DNA of 32,428 nt from Caldilineaceae bacterium (GCA_026645575.1 JAPKMW010000117.1:1-32428); one strand, 5' to 3'; positions 7,555-16,782 are shown, counted from the stretch's first letter. Made by a program: numbers and translations. The notes: generated by a model not told the origin, from the sequence alone.

Positions 7555-8922
7555 CTACAGTGCGAACACCTCAATTGCTGAAAAGCAGACGGCACCATTT
7601 TCACAGAAGAAAAAGAGACGATCCCCCTGTAATTCGGGCAGCCGGTTGATGATACACCGTTGTTCGCCAATGCACACATCAATGATGTCGTCTTGCAAGA
7701 TGACTTCCAGGGTAAAAGGCGTATCCAGCCCAGCAACACCTTCAATCCGTTCCTGGGCCAGGGTGACAGTGCGCAACGGAACATTAAACGTGAGATCATA
7801 TTTCTCCGCAAAAGCACCTTGGCCGCGCAAGCCCAAACCGAACCGGATGCAACTAGCACCCGGCTCAACACGACAGCGCACCCGACCGTTCCCCGGCAAC
7901 CCATCCAACGCCGCCACCGCCACTGTCTCCGGTGTTGCAAAGGCAATGCGTTGACTGTCGCCGCTACAGCCTGGGGTCAACGCCGTGAAGGTCAGCGGGA
8001 GTGGATCGCCCTCACCAGGGGTCATCTCCGGTGGGAAGCGCGTGCCGAGGGTGCCGTCGGGGTGCTGGACCAATTCCCGGAAGACGGCGTTGCCGCCCCA
8101 GAGCATCCGCCCGCTATCTTGATCGCCCTCGCGCGGGCCGGCCCAGCCGACGCCAATGCGTCGGTTAGTGCCAAAGGGCGCGGTTTTCATCACGGCACAG
8201 AAACGGGTATCCAACACATCGACCGGCGGGCGCAGCCACGGCCCCAGCGGGTGGCGCGCCATGCGGTAATGGGTCTGGAGGCGCACGCCAAAGAGCAGAT
8301 AATACCAGCCGTTCCAGGCAAAGCAATCGGGACATTCCGGCACGCCGACGCCGCCCCGGTCATAGCCGGGAATCAACATTGGCCCCACCACTTCCCATTG
8401 CCACAAGTCGTGCGAGGTGAGATGAAGTAGGCAGCCGCCACGGTCATCGAGCGGGTAATTTTCGATCTTGCTCGTCACCAACATGTGAAAGCGCCCATCG
8501 TCGCCCTGAAAGACAAAGGGATCACGATAATCTTTGGCTGAATAACCAGGGGGCGGTGAGGCAAACGGATTGGGCGTGGTCTTTTCAAAATGGATGCCAT
8601 CCTGACTGATGGCATGGCCCAGATGTTGCGTCCAGTCGCGCATGCGGGTGGCGTAGAAAGCATGGTAGACCCCATCATGGTAAAAGGGGGACCCTGTGCA
8701 GATCGACCCCTCCCACTCGGCGCTAATGGGCAACGCCAGGGGATGATGTTCCCAGTGCACGAGGTCGGTCGTCGTGGCGTGCGCCCACTGATGACCACCC
8801 AGGCCGCCCAAGCCCTTGTGGTGGCCTTCGTCGAGCAGGTAGAAGAGGTGAAAGACGCCGTCATGGGCAAAGGGCATACAGTCGCCGAGAAAAAAATCGC
8901 CGGCGGGTTTGAAGTATTGCAT
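7555..8922 (-). CDS. Glycoside hydrolase family 32-like protein
   Basis: 455 aa with no signal peptide, so presumably cytoplasmic. The five-bladed propeller part covers about residues 1-310. The probable nucleophile is Asp14 in G-D-C-M-P-F (position of the family N-D-P-N motif), the stabilising Asp134 is in Y-R-D-P-F, and the acid/base Glu196 is in V-P-E-C-P-D. A C-terminal beta-sandwich of about 130 residues follows. GH32 enzymes hydrolyse sucrose, fructans or related beta-fructosides. The N-terminal motif is diverged from canonical invertases, so the substrate is uncertain. AAAGGA lies just upstream of the ATG. It is followed by the aldo/keto reductase and preceded at 142 nt by the M81 gene. 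Confidence 0.88.
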   Translation of the reverse strand: MQYFKPAGDFFLGDCMPFAHDGVFHLFYLLDEGHHKGLGGLGGHQWAHATTTDLVHWEHHPLALPISAEWEGSICTGSPFYHDGVYHAFYATRMRDWTQHLGHAISQDGIHFEKTTPNPFASPPPGYSAKDYRDPFVFQGDDGRFHMLVTSKIENYPLDDRGGCLLHLTSHDLWQWEVVGPMLIPGYDRGGVGVPECPDCFAWNGWYYLLFGVRLQTHYRMARHPLGPWLRPPVDVLDTRFCAVMKTAPFGTNRRIGVGWAGPREGDQDSGRMLWGGNAVFRELVQHPDGTLGTRFPPEMTPGEGDPLPLTFTALTPGCSGDSQRIAFATPETVAVAALDGLPGNGRVRCRVEPGASCIRFGLGLRGQGAFAEKYDLTFNVPLRTVTLAQERIEGVAGLDTPFTLEVILQDDIIDVCIGEQRCIINRLPELQGDRLFFFCENGAVCFSAIEVFAL

Positions 8923-8967
8923 GGATCAATCCTTTTGGGTCAATGGGAACACAGCGGCTCCACAACC

Positions 8968-9026
8968 ATCTTCCGGGAAGGTTCAATGGGACGATCTTGT
9001 CAACAGGGCCGACCTTCCCGGAAGAT
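8968..9026. repeat. 15-bp inverted repeat between M81 and GH32 genes
   Basis: ATCTTCCGGGAAGGT (8968-8982) and ACCTTCCCGGAAGAT (9012-9026) are exact complements around 29 nt. No T-run follows either arm. In the minus-strand transcript it would fold between the M81 stop and the GH32 start. Possible mRNA-processing or repeat element. Confidence 0.6.
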
Positions 9027-9064
9027 TTGCCGGTCAACCTGTTGGATCCTGACCGCCCATGCGT

Positions 9065-10528
9065 TTAAGCCCCCAGCGGGTCATCCACCCACGGATATTT
9101 GTTCAAATCGACACGCGTAAACGGTATCTCTTTCATCCGCGGTGTAATAGCGCCCGGCGCGGCCATGTAGATGATCTCGGCGGCAATGGGGGCGTAGCCG
9201 GCATAGAAATGTTGGGTGGATTTGACCACCAGGAGCTTTTTCTGCAAAGGGTCAATGCCAAAGTTGCGGAAAACATCGGGGCTGAAGACCTGTCCGCGTT
9301 TGTTGTTGACAATGATGTCAATGCCCTGACAATGGAGCGCCACGGCGTCGCCACACTGGATCGGCAGCGGATCAGCGCCTAATTGCGGCCAGCCTTGCAC
9401 CATCTTTTCAATAATCCCGGTCACCGTTACGGTCAGATCGAGCGGGTCGCCCGACATTGGCCCCATCTTGCCACCCAAGCGCACCCGCAACGTCGCCCCG
9501 ACACCGGCAGCTTTCGCCAGGTTGACCACAATCGGATCCCACATCATCGCCACGCCCGCATTGGTGACGCCCCGGCGCAACAACTCGCGCAAGACAAAGG
9601 TCGAATCGCTGGGCGCGCCGCCACCCGCATTGTCGGCCTGATCGGCAATGACAATCGGTGCTTTGGGGTTAGCCAAGGCCCGGTCAAGCGCCTCCTGCAT
9701 GGAGAGTGAGGTGGCGGTGGCCGTATGACGCATGTTGTAGAAGCGGCGCCCCCACTCTTCCGCCACAGCTTGGGCTTGGGCCAGGTTATTGTCCGTCACC
9801 GCCAACATGCGCGCCCCGCAATCCGGCACATCGCCCCAGGGAAAGCAGTGGGCCAACGAGAGGGAAAGCACGCCATCTTTGCCCTCGGCGGTCATCATGG
9901 CATCAACAAAGGAGCGCATTGGCTCGTAGGGAGTGTAGTAAAAGCCGATCATACGACAATCATAGAGCGCCATCGTCGGCTTGATCTTGCCCAACTTGGT
10001 GTCGATTGCCAACTGAAACAACTCCTTGGCGCGCAATCCGACATCGACATGGGGATACTCTTTGTAGATCACAATCAGGTCGGCGTCATCAATCATTTGT
10101 TGCGTCAGGTGGCAATGCAGGTCCAGTTCGACGCCGATCACTGTTTCTTTGCCCACCAGTTGGCGGACACGGCGGATCATATCGCCTTCACAGTCGTCAT
10201 AGCCGTCGGCGACCATGGCGCCGTGCAAGGGCAGGAAGACAATGTCTACCGGCAGTTCCTGTTCCAGGTGGTGCAGAAACTCATCGCGCAATTGTTCATA
10301 GACACTGCGCACGGTCAAGCCAGCGGGTTGGGCGCCGGCAGTCAGGCTAAAGACAAAGTCGTGACCGCCCTGGAGCGCAAGCTGGCGAAAGGTTTCGATT
10401 TCGCCCATTTCGCCAGCTTTTTCCTGGGTGTAATCGGCGGCGCGCACCACCGCAAAGTCTTGCAAGCCGGTGGGCATGGGGGAAAAGGTATTGGTCTCCG
10501 TGGCGACAGAAGCGAGAAAGATTTTCAT
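9065..10528 (-). CDS. M81 family metallopeptidase (MlrC-like)
   Basis: 487 aa, full length for the family. The N-terminus has the family E-T-N-T-F (residues 11-15), then L-H-G-A-M (101-105). The metal site is visible as D-L-H-C-H (Asp136, His138, His140) and Y-P-H-V-D (His160, Asp162), equivalent to the Asp/His/His zinc ligands of microcystinase MlrC. MlrC itself cleaves linearised microcystin, but most M81 members act on unknown small peptides or amides, so no toxin activity is implied. There is no signal peptide. AAGGAT precedes the ATG. The gene is divergent from the AAA-ATPase-like gene and probably heads a transcript with GH32 and AKR. Confidence 0.9.
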   Translation of the reverse strand: MKIFLASVATETNTFSPMPTGLQDFAVVRAADYTQEKAGEMGEIETFRQLALQGGHDFVFSLTAGAQPAGLTVRSVYEQLRDEFLHHLEQELPVDIVFLPLHGAMVADGYDDCEGDMIRRVRQLVGKETVIGVELDLHCHLTQQMIDDADLIVIYKEYPHVDVGLRAKELFQLAIDTKLGKIKPTMALYDCRMIGFYYTPYEPMRSFVDAMMTAEGKDGVLSLSLAHCFPWGDVPDCGARMLAVTDNNLAQAQAVAEEWGRRFYNMRHTATATSLSMQEALDRALANPKAPIVIADQADNAGGGAPSDSTFVLRELLRRGVTNAGVAMMWDPIVVNLAKAAGVGATLRVRLGGKMGPMSGDPLDLTVTVTGIIEKMVQGWPQLGADPLPIQCGDAVALHCQGIDIIVNNKRGQVFSPDVFRNFGIDPLQKKLLVVKSTQHFYAGYAPIAAEIIYMAAPGAITPRMKEIPFTRVDLNKYPWVDDPLGA

Positions 10529-10595
10529 AGGTTGATCCTTGTTGATTGCCGTTGCTGATCGCCTGCCTTAAAGGAGGCAGACAGGAATACCATGT

Positions 10596-10625
10596 ATCAT
10601 ACAATCAGTTGGCGCTTCTGTTCAA
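10596..10625 (-). promoter_or_regulatory. Promoter of the M81 gene
   Basis: On the minus strand, TTGAAC (10625-10620), an 18-nt spacer and TATGAT (10601-10596). The start would be near 10588 with a leader of about 60 nt. Confidence 0.5.
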
Positions 10626-10646
10626 ACGTGCAATTTCTTGTCTGGT

Positions 10647-10675
10647 TTGTCACTTTCCCCCAGGCAGCATACAAT
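10647..10675 (+). promoter_or_regulatory. Promoter of the AAA-ATPase/PD-(D/E)XK gene
   Basis: TTGTCA (10647-10652), a 17-nt spacer and TACAAT (10670-10675). Its position inside the longest open frame supports translation from the ATG at 10724 rather than 10592. Confidence 0.6.
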
Positions 10676-10723
10676 AAGAGCGATGTTGACAGATCGAGTG
10701 GTTTGCGGAAGCAGAGGCGGACT

Positions 10724-12271
10724 ATGCAGAGGTTACCGATTGGTGAACAATTTTTTGATCGTCTACGCGAGAAGAATTTTGTCTATGTGGACAAAACTGA
10801 GCAAATTTATGCGTTAATGAATGCTGGCACCTTGATCTTTCTGTCGCGTCCGCGCCGCTTTGGCAAATCATTACTGACAAATACCCTTAAGGAAATCTAT
10901 CGAGGAAACCGTGAACTCTTTCGCGGCTTATGGATCGAAGATAAGCTAGACTGGCAACCGTCGCCAGTCATCTTAATTAACTTTAATGATGTCAGTTATC
11001 GAACACAATCGTTAGCGCAGGGCTTAAATGATTATTTGGATGAATTAGCTAACGAATTTGGTCTTACGCTATCCGCTGGTGATCCAAAGAAAAAATTCCG
11101 TGACTTAATCTCCCACTTATCATCACAAGGCAAGATCACGCTGCTAATTGATGAGTATGACAAACCGATCACCGACTTGTTGGAAAACGCAGAAAAAGTG
11201 CAAGAAAATGTCGATACCCTGAAAGACTTCTACTCGGTATTGAAATCAACCGAAGCAAAGCATCTGCAATTCACCTTTATTACAGGCGTCTCCAAATATG
11301 GCAAACTCTCGATCTTCTCTGACCTCAACAATTTGATTGATATTACGGTTGACCCCCGCTTTGCCACGCTTCTGGGCTATACACAGGCGGAGTTGGAACA
11401 TTACTTTGCTGACTATTTAGATCGCCTAACGCAGACCTTTCAAGTAGCGCGGTCTGAACTCCTCCAACAAATCGCTTTCTGGTATGATGGCTATTCGTGG
11501 GATGGCGTCAACCGGGTCTATGTGCCCTTTTCGACGCTGCTCTTTTTGGAACTGCAAAGCTTTGAAAACCACTGGTTCGCCACCGGCACGCCCACCTTTT
11601 TGCTCAAGTTGTTACGCCAGAAACAGGTGCCGGCCTATGCCCTGGAATCGATCAGCGCTGATACCAAACTGCTCAACAGCGCCGATGTTCATCAGATCAG
11701 CGTGATCTCGCTTCTCTTTCAAACCGGCTACCTGACTATCAAGGGAGTGCAACGCACCCTACAAGGACAGTTCTATGAGTTGGGTTATCCCAACTACGAA
11801 GTCGCCCATGCCTTTCAGCAACATCTGCTGGTCGATTACCTGGAGACCAACCCGGATCAAGTGAGCGCCTTCTTGTTGACACGATTGCAACAGGCACTAC
11901 AAACCACCAATATCGACGCCTTTATCACCACCCTGCAAGCCGTCTTTGCGGATATTCCTAGCCACCTTTTTCTACCACAAGAAGCCTACTACCATTCCGT
12001 CTTCTACCTTGTTTTGCGTCTGCTCGGCTTCACCATCCAGGCCGAACGCATGACCAATGTGGGGCGTATCGACGCCGTGTTGGAATTAGCCGACAAGGTC
12101 TATGTCCTCGAATTTAAGATGACCACCGGCCAGATTGCCCTCGACCAAATTCGCACCAAAAAATACGCGCAACCGTTCTTGGGCGGCGACAAAACGGTGA
12201 TCCTGCTGGGCATTGCCTTCGACAAAACCGCTCACAATATCACTGATTGGGAACACGAAGTTATATCATAA
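10724..12271 (+). CDS. AAA-ATPase-like protein with C-terminal PD-(D/E)XK domain
   Basis: 515 aa from the ATG at 10724. The family typically begins L-P-I-G-x-x-x-F-x-x-x-R, and an upstream promoter excludes the longer frame. The AAA-ATPase-like region has a Walker-A-like R-P-R-R-F-G-K-S (42-49), Walker B L-L-I-D-E-Y-D (140-146) and the conserved I-T-G-V-S-K (186-191). The C-terminal nuclease-like domain keeps Asp450, Glu463 and Lys465 (V-L-E-F-K-M), then a helix A-L-D-Q-I-R-T-K-K-Y. These proteins are multi-copy and patchily distributed, with unproven function; a nuclease role or mobile origin is inferred. The N-terminal half is visibly richer in A+T than the C-terminal half. It converges on oppF, 8 nt between stops, with no terminator. 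Confidence 0.9.
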   Translation: MQRLPIGEQFFDRLREKNFVYVDKTEQIYALMNAGTLIFLSRPRRFGKSLLTNTLKEIYRGNRELFRGLWIEDKLDWQPSPVILINFNDVSYRTQSLAQGLNDYLDELANEFGLTLSAGDPKKKFRDLISHLSSQGKITLLIDEYDKPITDLLENAEKVQENVDTLKDFYSVLKSTEAKHLQFTFITGVSKYGKLSIFSDLNNLIDITVDPRFATLLGYTQAELEHYFADYLDRLTQTFQVARSELLQQIAFWYDGYSWDGVNRVYVPFSTLLFLELQSFENHWFATGTPTFLLKLLRQKQVPAYALESISADTKLLNSADVHQISVISLLFQTGYLTIKGVQRTLQGQFYELGYPNYEVAHAFQQHLLVDYLETNPDQVSAFLLTRLQQALQTTNIDAFITTLQAVFADIPSHLFLPQEAYYHSVFYLVLRLLGFTIQAERMTNVGRIDAVLELADKVYVLEFKMTTGQIALDQIRTKKYAQPFLGGDKTVILLGIAFDKTAHNITDWEHEVIS

Positions 12272-12279
12272 CCGGTTAT

Positions 12280-13296
12280 TTATGTCACCCCGCGCAGCGT
12301 CAACGTATCCGCAAAATGGCAGGCCACTACATGACCAGGGCTGATTTCCGTAAGGGACGGCTCTTGTTGTGCGCAGAGCGCGGTGGCATAGCGGCAACGG
12401 GGATGGAAGTAGCAACCGCTCGGTGGTTTGCTAGGACTGGGCACTTCACCGCTCAGGATGATCCGCTCTTTGTGCGCTTTGGTCTCCGGTTTGGGGACGC
12501 TGGAGAGGAGCGCTTCGGTGTAGGGATGTTTGGGGTTGTGAAAAAGCTCTTCGGTGTCGGCCATCTCCACCAGTTTGCCGACATACATGACGGCGACGCG
12601 GTCGCTGATATGCTCGACCACGCTGAGATCATGGGAGACAAAGAGGTAGGAAAGATTGAATTGCTCCTGCAAATCTTGCAGTAGATTCAAGGTCTGCGCC
12701 TGGATCGAGACATCCAGCGCCGAGACCGGTTCATCGGCAACGATAAATTTGGGACGTAGGGCCAGGGCACGCGCCACGGCGATACGCTGCCGTTGTCCAC
12801 CGCTAAAAGCATGAGGGAAGCGGTGCATATGTTCCGGCAGCAGACCCACCAGTTTCAATAGTTGCGCCACCTGCTCTTCCGCCGCTTTGCCACGCGCAAT
12901 CCCATTGACCACCAACGGTTCGCTCACAATTTTCAGCAACGTCATGCGCGGGTTGAGCGACGAACTGGGATCTTGGAAGACCATTTGCATGTTAAAGCGC
13001 AGTTGGCGCAAGGTGGCGTCGTCGGCTTTGGCAACATCAATCGGGCCTAGTTTCTCGTCATGGAAGATGACTTGCCCACCCGTCGGCTCGATACCGCGCA
13101 TAATGCAGTGGCCAGTTGTCGATTTGCCGCAACCACTCTCACCGACTAGCCCCACCGTCTTGCCCGCCGGCACGGTAAACGAGACGCCATCAACGGCTTT
13201 GGTATGGCCCACTACACGCCGCAGAAAACCGCGGACAATGGGGAAATGTTTTTTTAGCTCTTTGACTTCCAGAATTGGCTTTTGCTGCTCAACCAT
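12280..13296 (-). CDS. oppF: Oligopeptide ABC transporter ATP-binding protein OppF-like
   Basis: 338 aa. Walker [10 protein letters not shown] (52-60), Q-loop Gln107, signature S-G-G-Q-R-Q-R (164-170), Walker B F-I-V-A-D-E-P (183-189) and switch His221 are intact. The C-terminal oligopeptide extension carries four cysteines (294, 300, 307, 325) in C-Y-F-H-P-R-C and following, the pattern proposed to hold an iron-sulfur cluster in this group. It is the last gene of the importer operon and energises uptake with OppD. The substrate may be a di- or oligopeptide, but many binding-protein-family-5 systems carry sugars or other solutes, so the symbol denotes family only. Confidence 0.93.
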   Translation of the reverse strand: MVEQQKPILEVKELKKHFPIVRGFLRRVVGHTKAVDGVSFTVPAGKTVGLVGESGCGKSTTGHCIMRGIEPTGGQVIFHDEKLGPIDVAKADDATLRQLRFNMQMVFQDPSSSLNPRMTLLKIVSEPLVVNGIARGKAAEEQVAQLLKLVGLLPEHMHRFPHAFSGGQRQRIAVARALALRPKFIVADEPVSALDVSIQAQTLNLLQDLQEQFNLSYLFVSHDLSVVEHISDRVAVMYVGKLVEMADTEELFHNPKHPYTEALLSSVPKPETKAHKERIILSGEVPSPSKPPSGCYFHPRCRYATALCAQQEPSLTEISPGHVVACHFADTLTLRGVT

Positions 13297-13318
13297 GCGC
13301 TCACTCGTATATCTCTAT

Positions 13319-13374
13319 CTGTAGTAAAGACTTTAGTCTTTGGGGCGCCCCAAAGACTAAAGTCTTTACTACAG
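13319..13374. repeat. 56-bp perfect palindrome between oppD and oppF
   Basis: The two 28-nt halves (13319-13346 and 13347-13374) are exact reverse complements with no spacer, centred on GGGGCGCCCC. Each half contains GTAGTAAAGACTTTAGTCTT, which can itself fold as a small nested hairpin. The same 20-mer forms the arms of the repeat at 29040-29092. The palindrome fills most of the space between the two ATPase genes. Confidence 0.9.
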
Positions 13375-13377
13375 CTT

Positions 13378-14388
13378 TTACTCTGTGTACAGAAAACAAT
13401 TGACGGCATGACCCGGCCCCAGCTCCACCACCGGCGGTTCCTTGACATCACAAACGCCCGGCATAAAGTGGGGACAGCGCGGGTGGAACGCGCAACCGCT
13501 GGGAATGGCAAAGGGACTCGGCACCATGCCGCTGATGGCATCGAGGCGCGCCGTGCTTTTCTTGCCCAGGCGGGGAATCGACCGCAGCAACGCTTGCATA
13601 TAGGGATGTTTGGGGTCATTGAGCAGCACCTCCACCGGCGCGCGCTCCACCACCTTGCCCAGGTACATGACAATCGCCTCATCAACCATCTCGGCCACGA
13701 CGCCCAGGTTGTGGGTGATGTACATGATTGCCATGCCGAAATCGCTCTGGAGATCGCGTAGAAGTTCCAGAATCTGTGCTTCGGTGGTGACATCCAGGGC
13801 TGTAGTTGGCTCATCGGCAATCAACAGACTGGGACCACAGGCCAGCGCCATCGCAATCATGGCTCGTTGGCGCATCCCGCCGGAGAGTTGGTGGGGATAG
13901 CTGTCCAAAATGCGCTGGGGGTCGGGCATGTTGACCCGTTTGAGCATCTCCCGCGCCATCTCGGTTGCTTCGTTCTGGCTTACATCACGGTGACAGAGAA
14001 TGCCCTCAATAATCTGGTTGCCGATGGTGTAGACCGGGTCGAGCGATGTCATCGGCTCTTGAAAAATCATGGCGATCTGCCCGCCACGAATCGAACGCAT
14101 CTGGGCGCTGTCAGGATCGAGCGTGGTAATATCTACGGCCTGCCCGTTGCTTTGATCCAATCCGCGATAGAGGATCTTGCCATCGACAATCTTACCCGGC
14201 TTTTGCAACAACCGTAGAATCGAGAGGCTGGTAATTGATTTTCCGCAACCACTCTCCCCAATCACCCCCAGCGCCTGCCCGCGCCGGATGGCAAAGCTAA
14301 CGCCATTCACCGCCCGCACAACCCCGCGCTGGGTAAAAAAATAAGTCTTCAGATCCTGTACTTCCAGCAGCAAATCTTTCTCTGGCAT
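13378..14388 (-). CDS. oppD: Oligopeptide ABC transporter ATP-binding protein OppD-like
   Basis: 336 aa from the ATG at 14388, with GAGGAG ending 6 nt upstream; an in-frame TTG two codons earlier is less well placed. Walker A G-E-S-G-C-G-K-S is at about 44-51, the Q-loop in [10 protein letters not shown], the signature L-S-G-G-M-R-Q-R and Walker [13 protein letters not shown]. The C-terminus has the oligopeptide extension with C-A-F-H-P-R-C and two further cysteines, as in its partner OppF. Together the two form the ATPase pair of the importer at the cytoplasmic face of the membrane. Unusual palindromic repeats lie on both sides of the gene. Confidence 0.93.
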   Translation of the reverse strand: MPEKDLLLEVQDLKTYFFTQRGVVRAVNGVSFAIRRGQALGVIGESGCGKSITSLSILRLLQKPGKIVDGKILYRGLDQSNGQAVDITTLDPDSAQMRSIRGGQIAMIFQEPMTSLDPVYTIGNQIIEGILCHRDVSQNEATEMAREMLKRVNMPDPQRILDSYPHQLSGGMRQRAMIAMALACGPSLLIADEPTTALDVTTEAQILELLRDLQSDFGMAIMYITHNLGVVAEMVDEAIVMYLGKVVERAPVEVLLNDPKHPYMQALLRSIPRLGKKSTARLDAISGMVPSPFAIPSGCAFHPRCPHFMPGVCDVKEPPVVELGPGHAVNCFLYTE

Positions 14389-14400
14389 CAACAACTCCTC

Positions 14401-14506
14401 AGTAGGTCAGTGAGACAGTGAGTCAGTCATTCAGTAAGACAGTGGGACAGTAGGACGATGACTGATCTACTGTCCCACTGTCTCACTGACCTACTGTCTT
14501 ACCGGT
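14401..14506. repeat. Head-to-head octamer tandem repeats (GACAGT type) between oppC and oppD
   Basis: The left block (14404-14459) is seven 8-nt units of the type NRGACAGT. The right block (14467-14506) is five 8-nt units of the complementary type, such as CTACTGTC. Outer arms of 20 bp (14401-14420 with 14476-14495) and inner arms of 13 bp (14441-14453 with 14467-14479) are each perfectly complementary, so several alternative hairpins are possible. The right block ends exactly at the oppC stop codon (CTA at 14507-14509 on the plus strand) and keeps repeat phase into it. Confidence 0.85.
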
Positions 14507-15646
14507 CTACTCTCCAGCAAATGGGTCGGCGGCGTCGCGTAGCCCATCACCGACAAAGTTAAATGAGACAATCGTCACCAGCACAAAGATAGCCGGGATC
14601 AGCAGCCACGGTTCGGAGAGCAACACCCGCACATGTTGCGCTTCATTAAGCAGCACCCCCCAACTGGTCATGGGTGGCCGAATGCCCAGCCCCAGAAAAC
14701 TGAGCGCGGTCTCGCCTAAAATCATCCCCGGAATGGAGAGGGTGGCAATCACCAGCACATGGCTAAAGGTGTTGGGTAACAGGTGTTGGCTGATAATGCG
14801 CCAGGTGCTACAATTGGTATAGCGCGCCGCCGTGACAAAATCGGCATCGCGCAGGCCCAGCACAATGCCACGCACCTGACGCGCCAGTCCGCCCCAGGTG
14901 ACAAAGGAAAGCACAATGGCAATGCCAAAGTAGACCCGAATTGGCGACCAGTTGGGCGGCACCGCCGCCGCCAGCGCCAGCCAGAGCGGAATCTGCGGAA
15001 TCGAGGAGATTACCTCGATCAAGCGTTGCACCACATTGTCAATCGCCCCGCCAAAGTAGCCGCTGGCCACACCCAAAAAAGCGCCCAGCACCAGGCTGAG
15101 AATCACGCCGACCAACCCCACCGACAACGAAATGCGCGCGCCATAGAGGACACGCGAAAAAAGATCGCGACCGGTGCTGTCCGTCCCCATGAGAAAAAGC
15201 ACCGCCGGGTCATCCACCGTAAAGAGGTGGCGGTCCGTAGGGAACAACCCTAGCAACTTATATGGCTCACCTTTGCCAAAAAAGCGGAGCGGGTAGACCT
15301 CTTCAGGGTTGGGGGTAAAGACTTTGCGAAAGGTTTGCAGGTCGGTCTCCGACTTCAGTCCATAGACAATCGGCGGCCATTGCCAGTTGCCCTCAGCATC
15401 AAAAAAGCGGGGGCCGGCCGGCGGCGCGCTCACATACTTGTCATGGGTGCGATCCACCGCGTAGGGAGCAAAAAATTCAGCAAAGATCGCCAGCGTATAC
15501 ATGATGGTCAGAAGGATGCCACCCGTTAGCGCCAGCCGGTTGCGACAAAAGCGCAGCCACATCAACTGGCGCACCGAGAGCATGGCCCGTTGTTCTTCCT
15601 GGTTGGCCTTGGTGATGGCGGGCTGCACTGCGGTTGTTGCCGTCAT
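14507..15646 (-). CDS. oppC: Oligopeptide ABC transporter permease OppC-like
   Basis: 379 aa, longer than typical OppC because of an insertion of about 90 residues in the first external loop (about 65-155). Membrane segments follow the BPD_transp_1 pattern: one at about 40-62 and five after residue 170. The cytoplasmic EAA-type loop that contacts the ATPases is R-D-A-D-F-V-T-A-A-R-Y-T-N. The usual M-G-T-D-S-T-G-R-D-L-F-S-R motif before the second membrane segment is present. AGGA lies upstream of the ATG. It pairs with OppB to form the channel. Confidence 0.92.
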   Translation of the reverse strand: MTATTAVQPAITKANQEEQRAMLSVRQLMWLRFCRNRLALTGGILLTIMYTLAIFAEFFAPYAVDRTHDKYVSAPPAGPRFFDAEGNWQWPPIVYGLKSETDLQTFRKVFTPNPEEVYPLRFFGKGEPYKLLGLFPTDRHLFTVDDPAVLFLMGTDSTGRDLFSRVLYGARISLSVGLVGVILSLVLGAFLGVASGYFGGAIDNVVQRLIEVISSIPQIPLWLALAAAVPPNWSPIRVYFGIAIVLSFVTWGGLARQVRGIVLGLRDADFVTAARYTNCSTWRIISQHLLPNTFSHVLVIATLSIPGMILGETALSFLGLGIRPPMTSWGVLLNEAQHVRVLLSEPWLLIPAIFVLVTIVSFNFVGDGLRDAADPFAGE

Positions 15647-15680
15647 TACGTCTTTTCCTGTCTGTTCAGGTAGCCCGATG

Positions 15681-15771
15681 AATAATTAATGGAGAATAGA
15701 GAACGGTTAATTGTTAATGATGGGAGCGCGAGCACTAACAATTAAAAATTTTCCATTCTCCATTAATTATT
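15681..15771. repeat. AT-rich inverted repeat between oppB and oppC
   Basis: Outer arms AATAATTAATGGAGAAT (15681-15697) and its exact complement (15755-15771) enclose inner arms TTAATTGTTAATG (15707-15719) and CACTAACAATTAA (15733-15745), which pair with one wobble or mismatch. The composition is very A+T-rich against GC-rich neighbours. No terminator tail is present. Confidence 0.8.
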
Positions 15772-15782
15772 CCCTCGCTTGT

Positions 15783-16766
15783 TTAATCAAACCGAATACG
15801 TGGATCCAGCCAGGCCAACGCAATATCGGCCAGCAGATTGCCCAGCACCAGGAGGAAACTGATGATGATCAGGATGGTGCCGGAGAGATAAATATCCTGC
15901 TCCAGTGTGGCTTGGATAAAGAGCGGCCCCAGGGTGGGCAAGCCCAGCACCTGCTCGACAATCGACGTGCCGCTGATCAACCAGGCCAAGACGCCGCCCA
16001 GCGCCATGATCAAGGGGTGGAAGGCGTTGCGCACGGCATGTTTCCAGATCACCTTGCGTTCTGGCACCCCTTTGGCGCGCGTCGCCTGGACATAGTTGAC
16101 CCGCATCTCATCGAGCAAGTTGCCGCGCATAACGCGCATCACCCAAGCCGTGCCGGTCAACACCACCGTGCCGATAGGAATCCAGAGATGTTTCGCCAGA
16201 TCGATCACCTTGGCCAGCGACCAGGGCGCCGTCGCCATCCCTTCGGAGAAAAGGCCAATGTAAACATTGCCCGTCAACCGCCAGGTGACAACCAGCAGGA
16301 TCAGCGCGATCAAAAAGCCGGGCAACCCTAGCCCCAGAAAGGCGAGGATCGTTAACGCGTTATCGCCAAACGAATATTGACGGGTCGCTGAGTAGACGCC
16401 GAGGCTGACGCCAATCAGCCAGGAGATGACAAAGGCTGGCAAGGTTAGGGCCAACGTCAGCGGCAACCGGTCAGCGATCAATTCACGGACAGGCCGTTGA
16501 TAGATCATGGAGTCGCCAAAGTCCCCCTGAACAAAACGCACCAGCCAGCGACCAAAGCGGATATAGGAGGGATCATCAAGGTTATACAGCTTGCGCAGCG
16601 TTTCGCCCCGATCACGCGCCCCCGATTGACCCGACGCCTCTAGTTGCGACACATAACGCGTCACATAATCGCCCGGCGGCAATTCCATACTGACATAGCC
16701 CACCAACGCCACCAGAAAGAGCGTCGGAATCGCCACCAAGATACGGCGGATGATGTATTCGACCAC
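15783..16766 (-). CDS. oppB: Oligopeptide ABC transporter permease OppB-like
   Basis: 327 aa from the GTG at 16766. A longer open frame exists, but its extra 17 codons are read from the octamer repeat upstream, and the family starts V-E-Y-I-I-R-R-I-L. Six membrane segments are predicted (about 8-28, 104-124, 137-160, 195-220, 245-268, 290-315). The cytoplasmic contact loop is Y-V-Q-A-T-R-A-K-G-V. The N-terminal T-x-L-x-V-x-x-x-x-x and L-G-D-S/F-G-D-S elements of the family are recognisable. AGAGAAAG lies upstream as a modest ribosome binding site. Confidence 0.92.
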   Translation of the reverse strand: MVEYIIRRILVAIPTLFLVALVGYVSMELPPGDYVTRYVSQLEASGQSGARDRGETLRKLYNLDDPSYIRFGRWLVRFVQGDFGDSMIYQRPVRELIADRLPLTLALTLPAFVISWLIGVSLGVYSATRQYSFGDNALTILAFLGLGLPGFLIALILLVVTWRLTGNVYIGLFSEGMATAPWSLAKVIDLAKHLWIPIGTVVLTGTAWVMRVMRGNLLDEMRVNYVQATRAKGVPERKVIWKHAVRNAFHPLIMALGGVLAWLISGTSIVEQVLGLPTLGPLFIQATLEQDIYLSGTILIIISFLLVLGNLLADIALAWLDPRIRFD

Positions 16767-16782
16767 GGTTTTGCTTTCTCTA

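Noticed and set aside
10592..10723. N-terminal extension of the AAA-ATPase-like protein
   Set aside because: The extension contains the gene's probable promoter and overlaps the divergent M81 promoter; the family N-terminus begins at 10724.
14401..14506. CRISPR-like reading of the octamer arrays
   Set aside because: Units are 8 nt with no spacers, arranged in inverted blocks, and there are no cas genes; this is not a CRISPR array.
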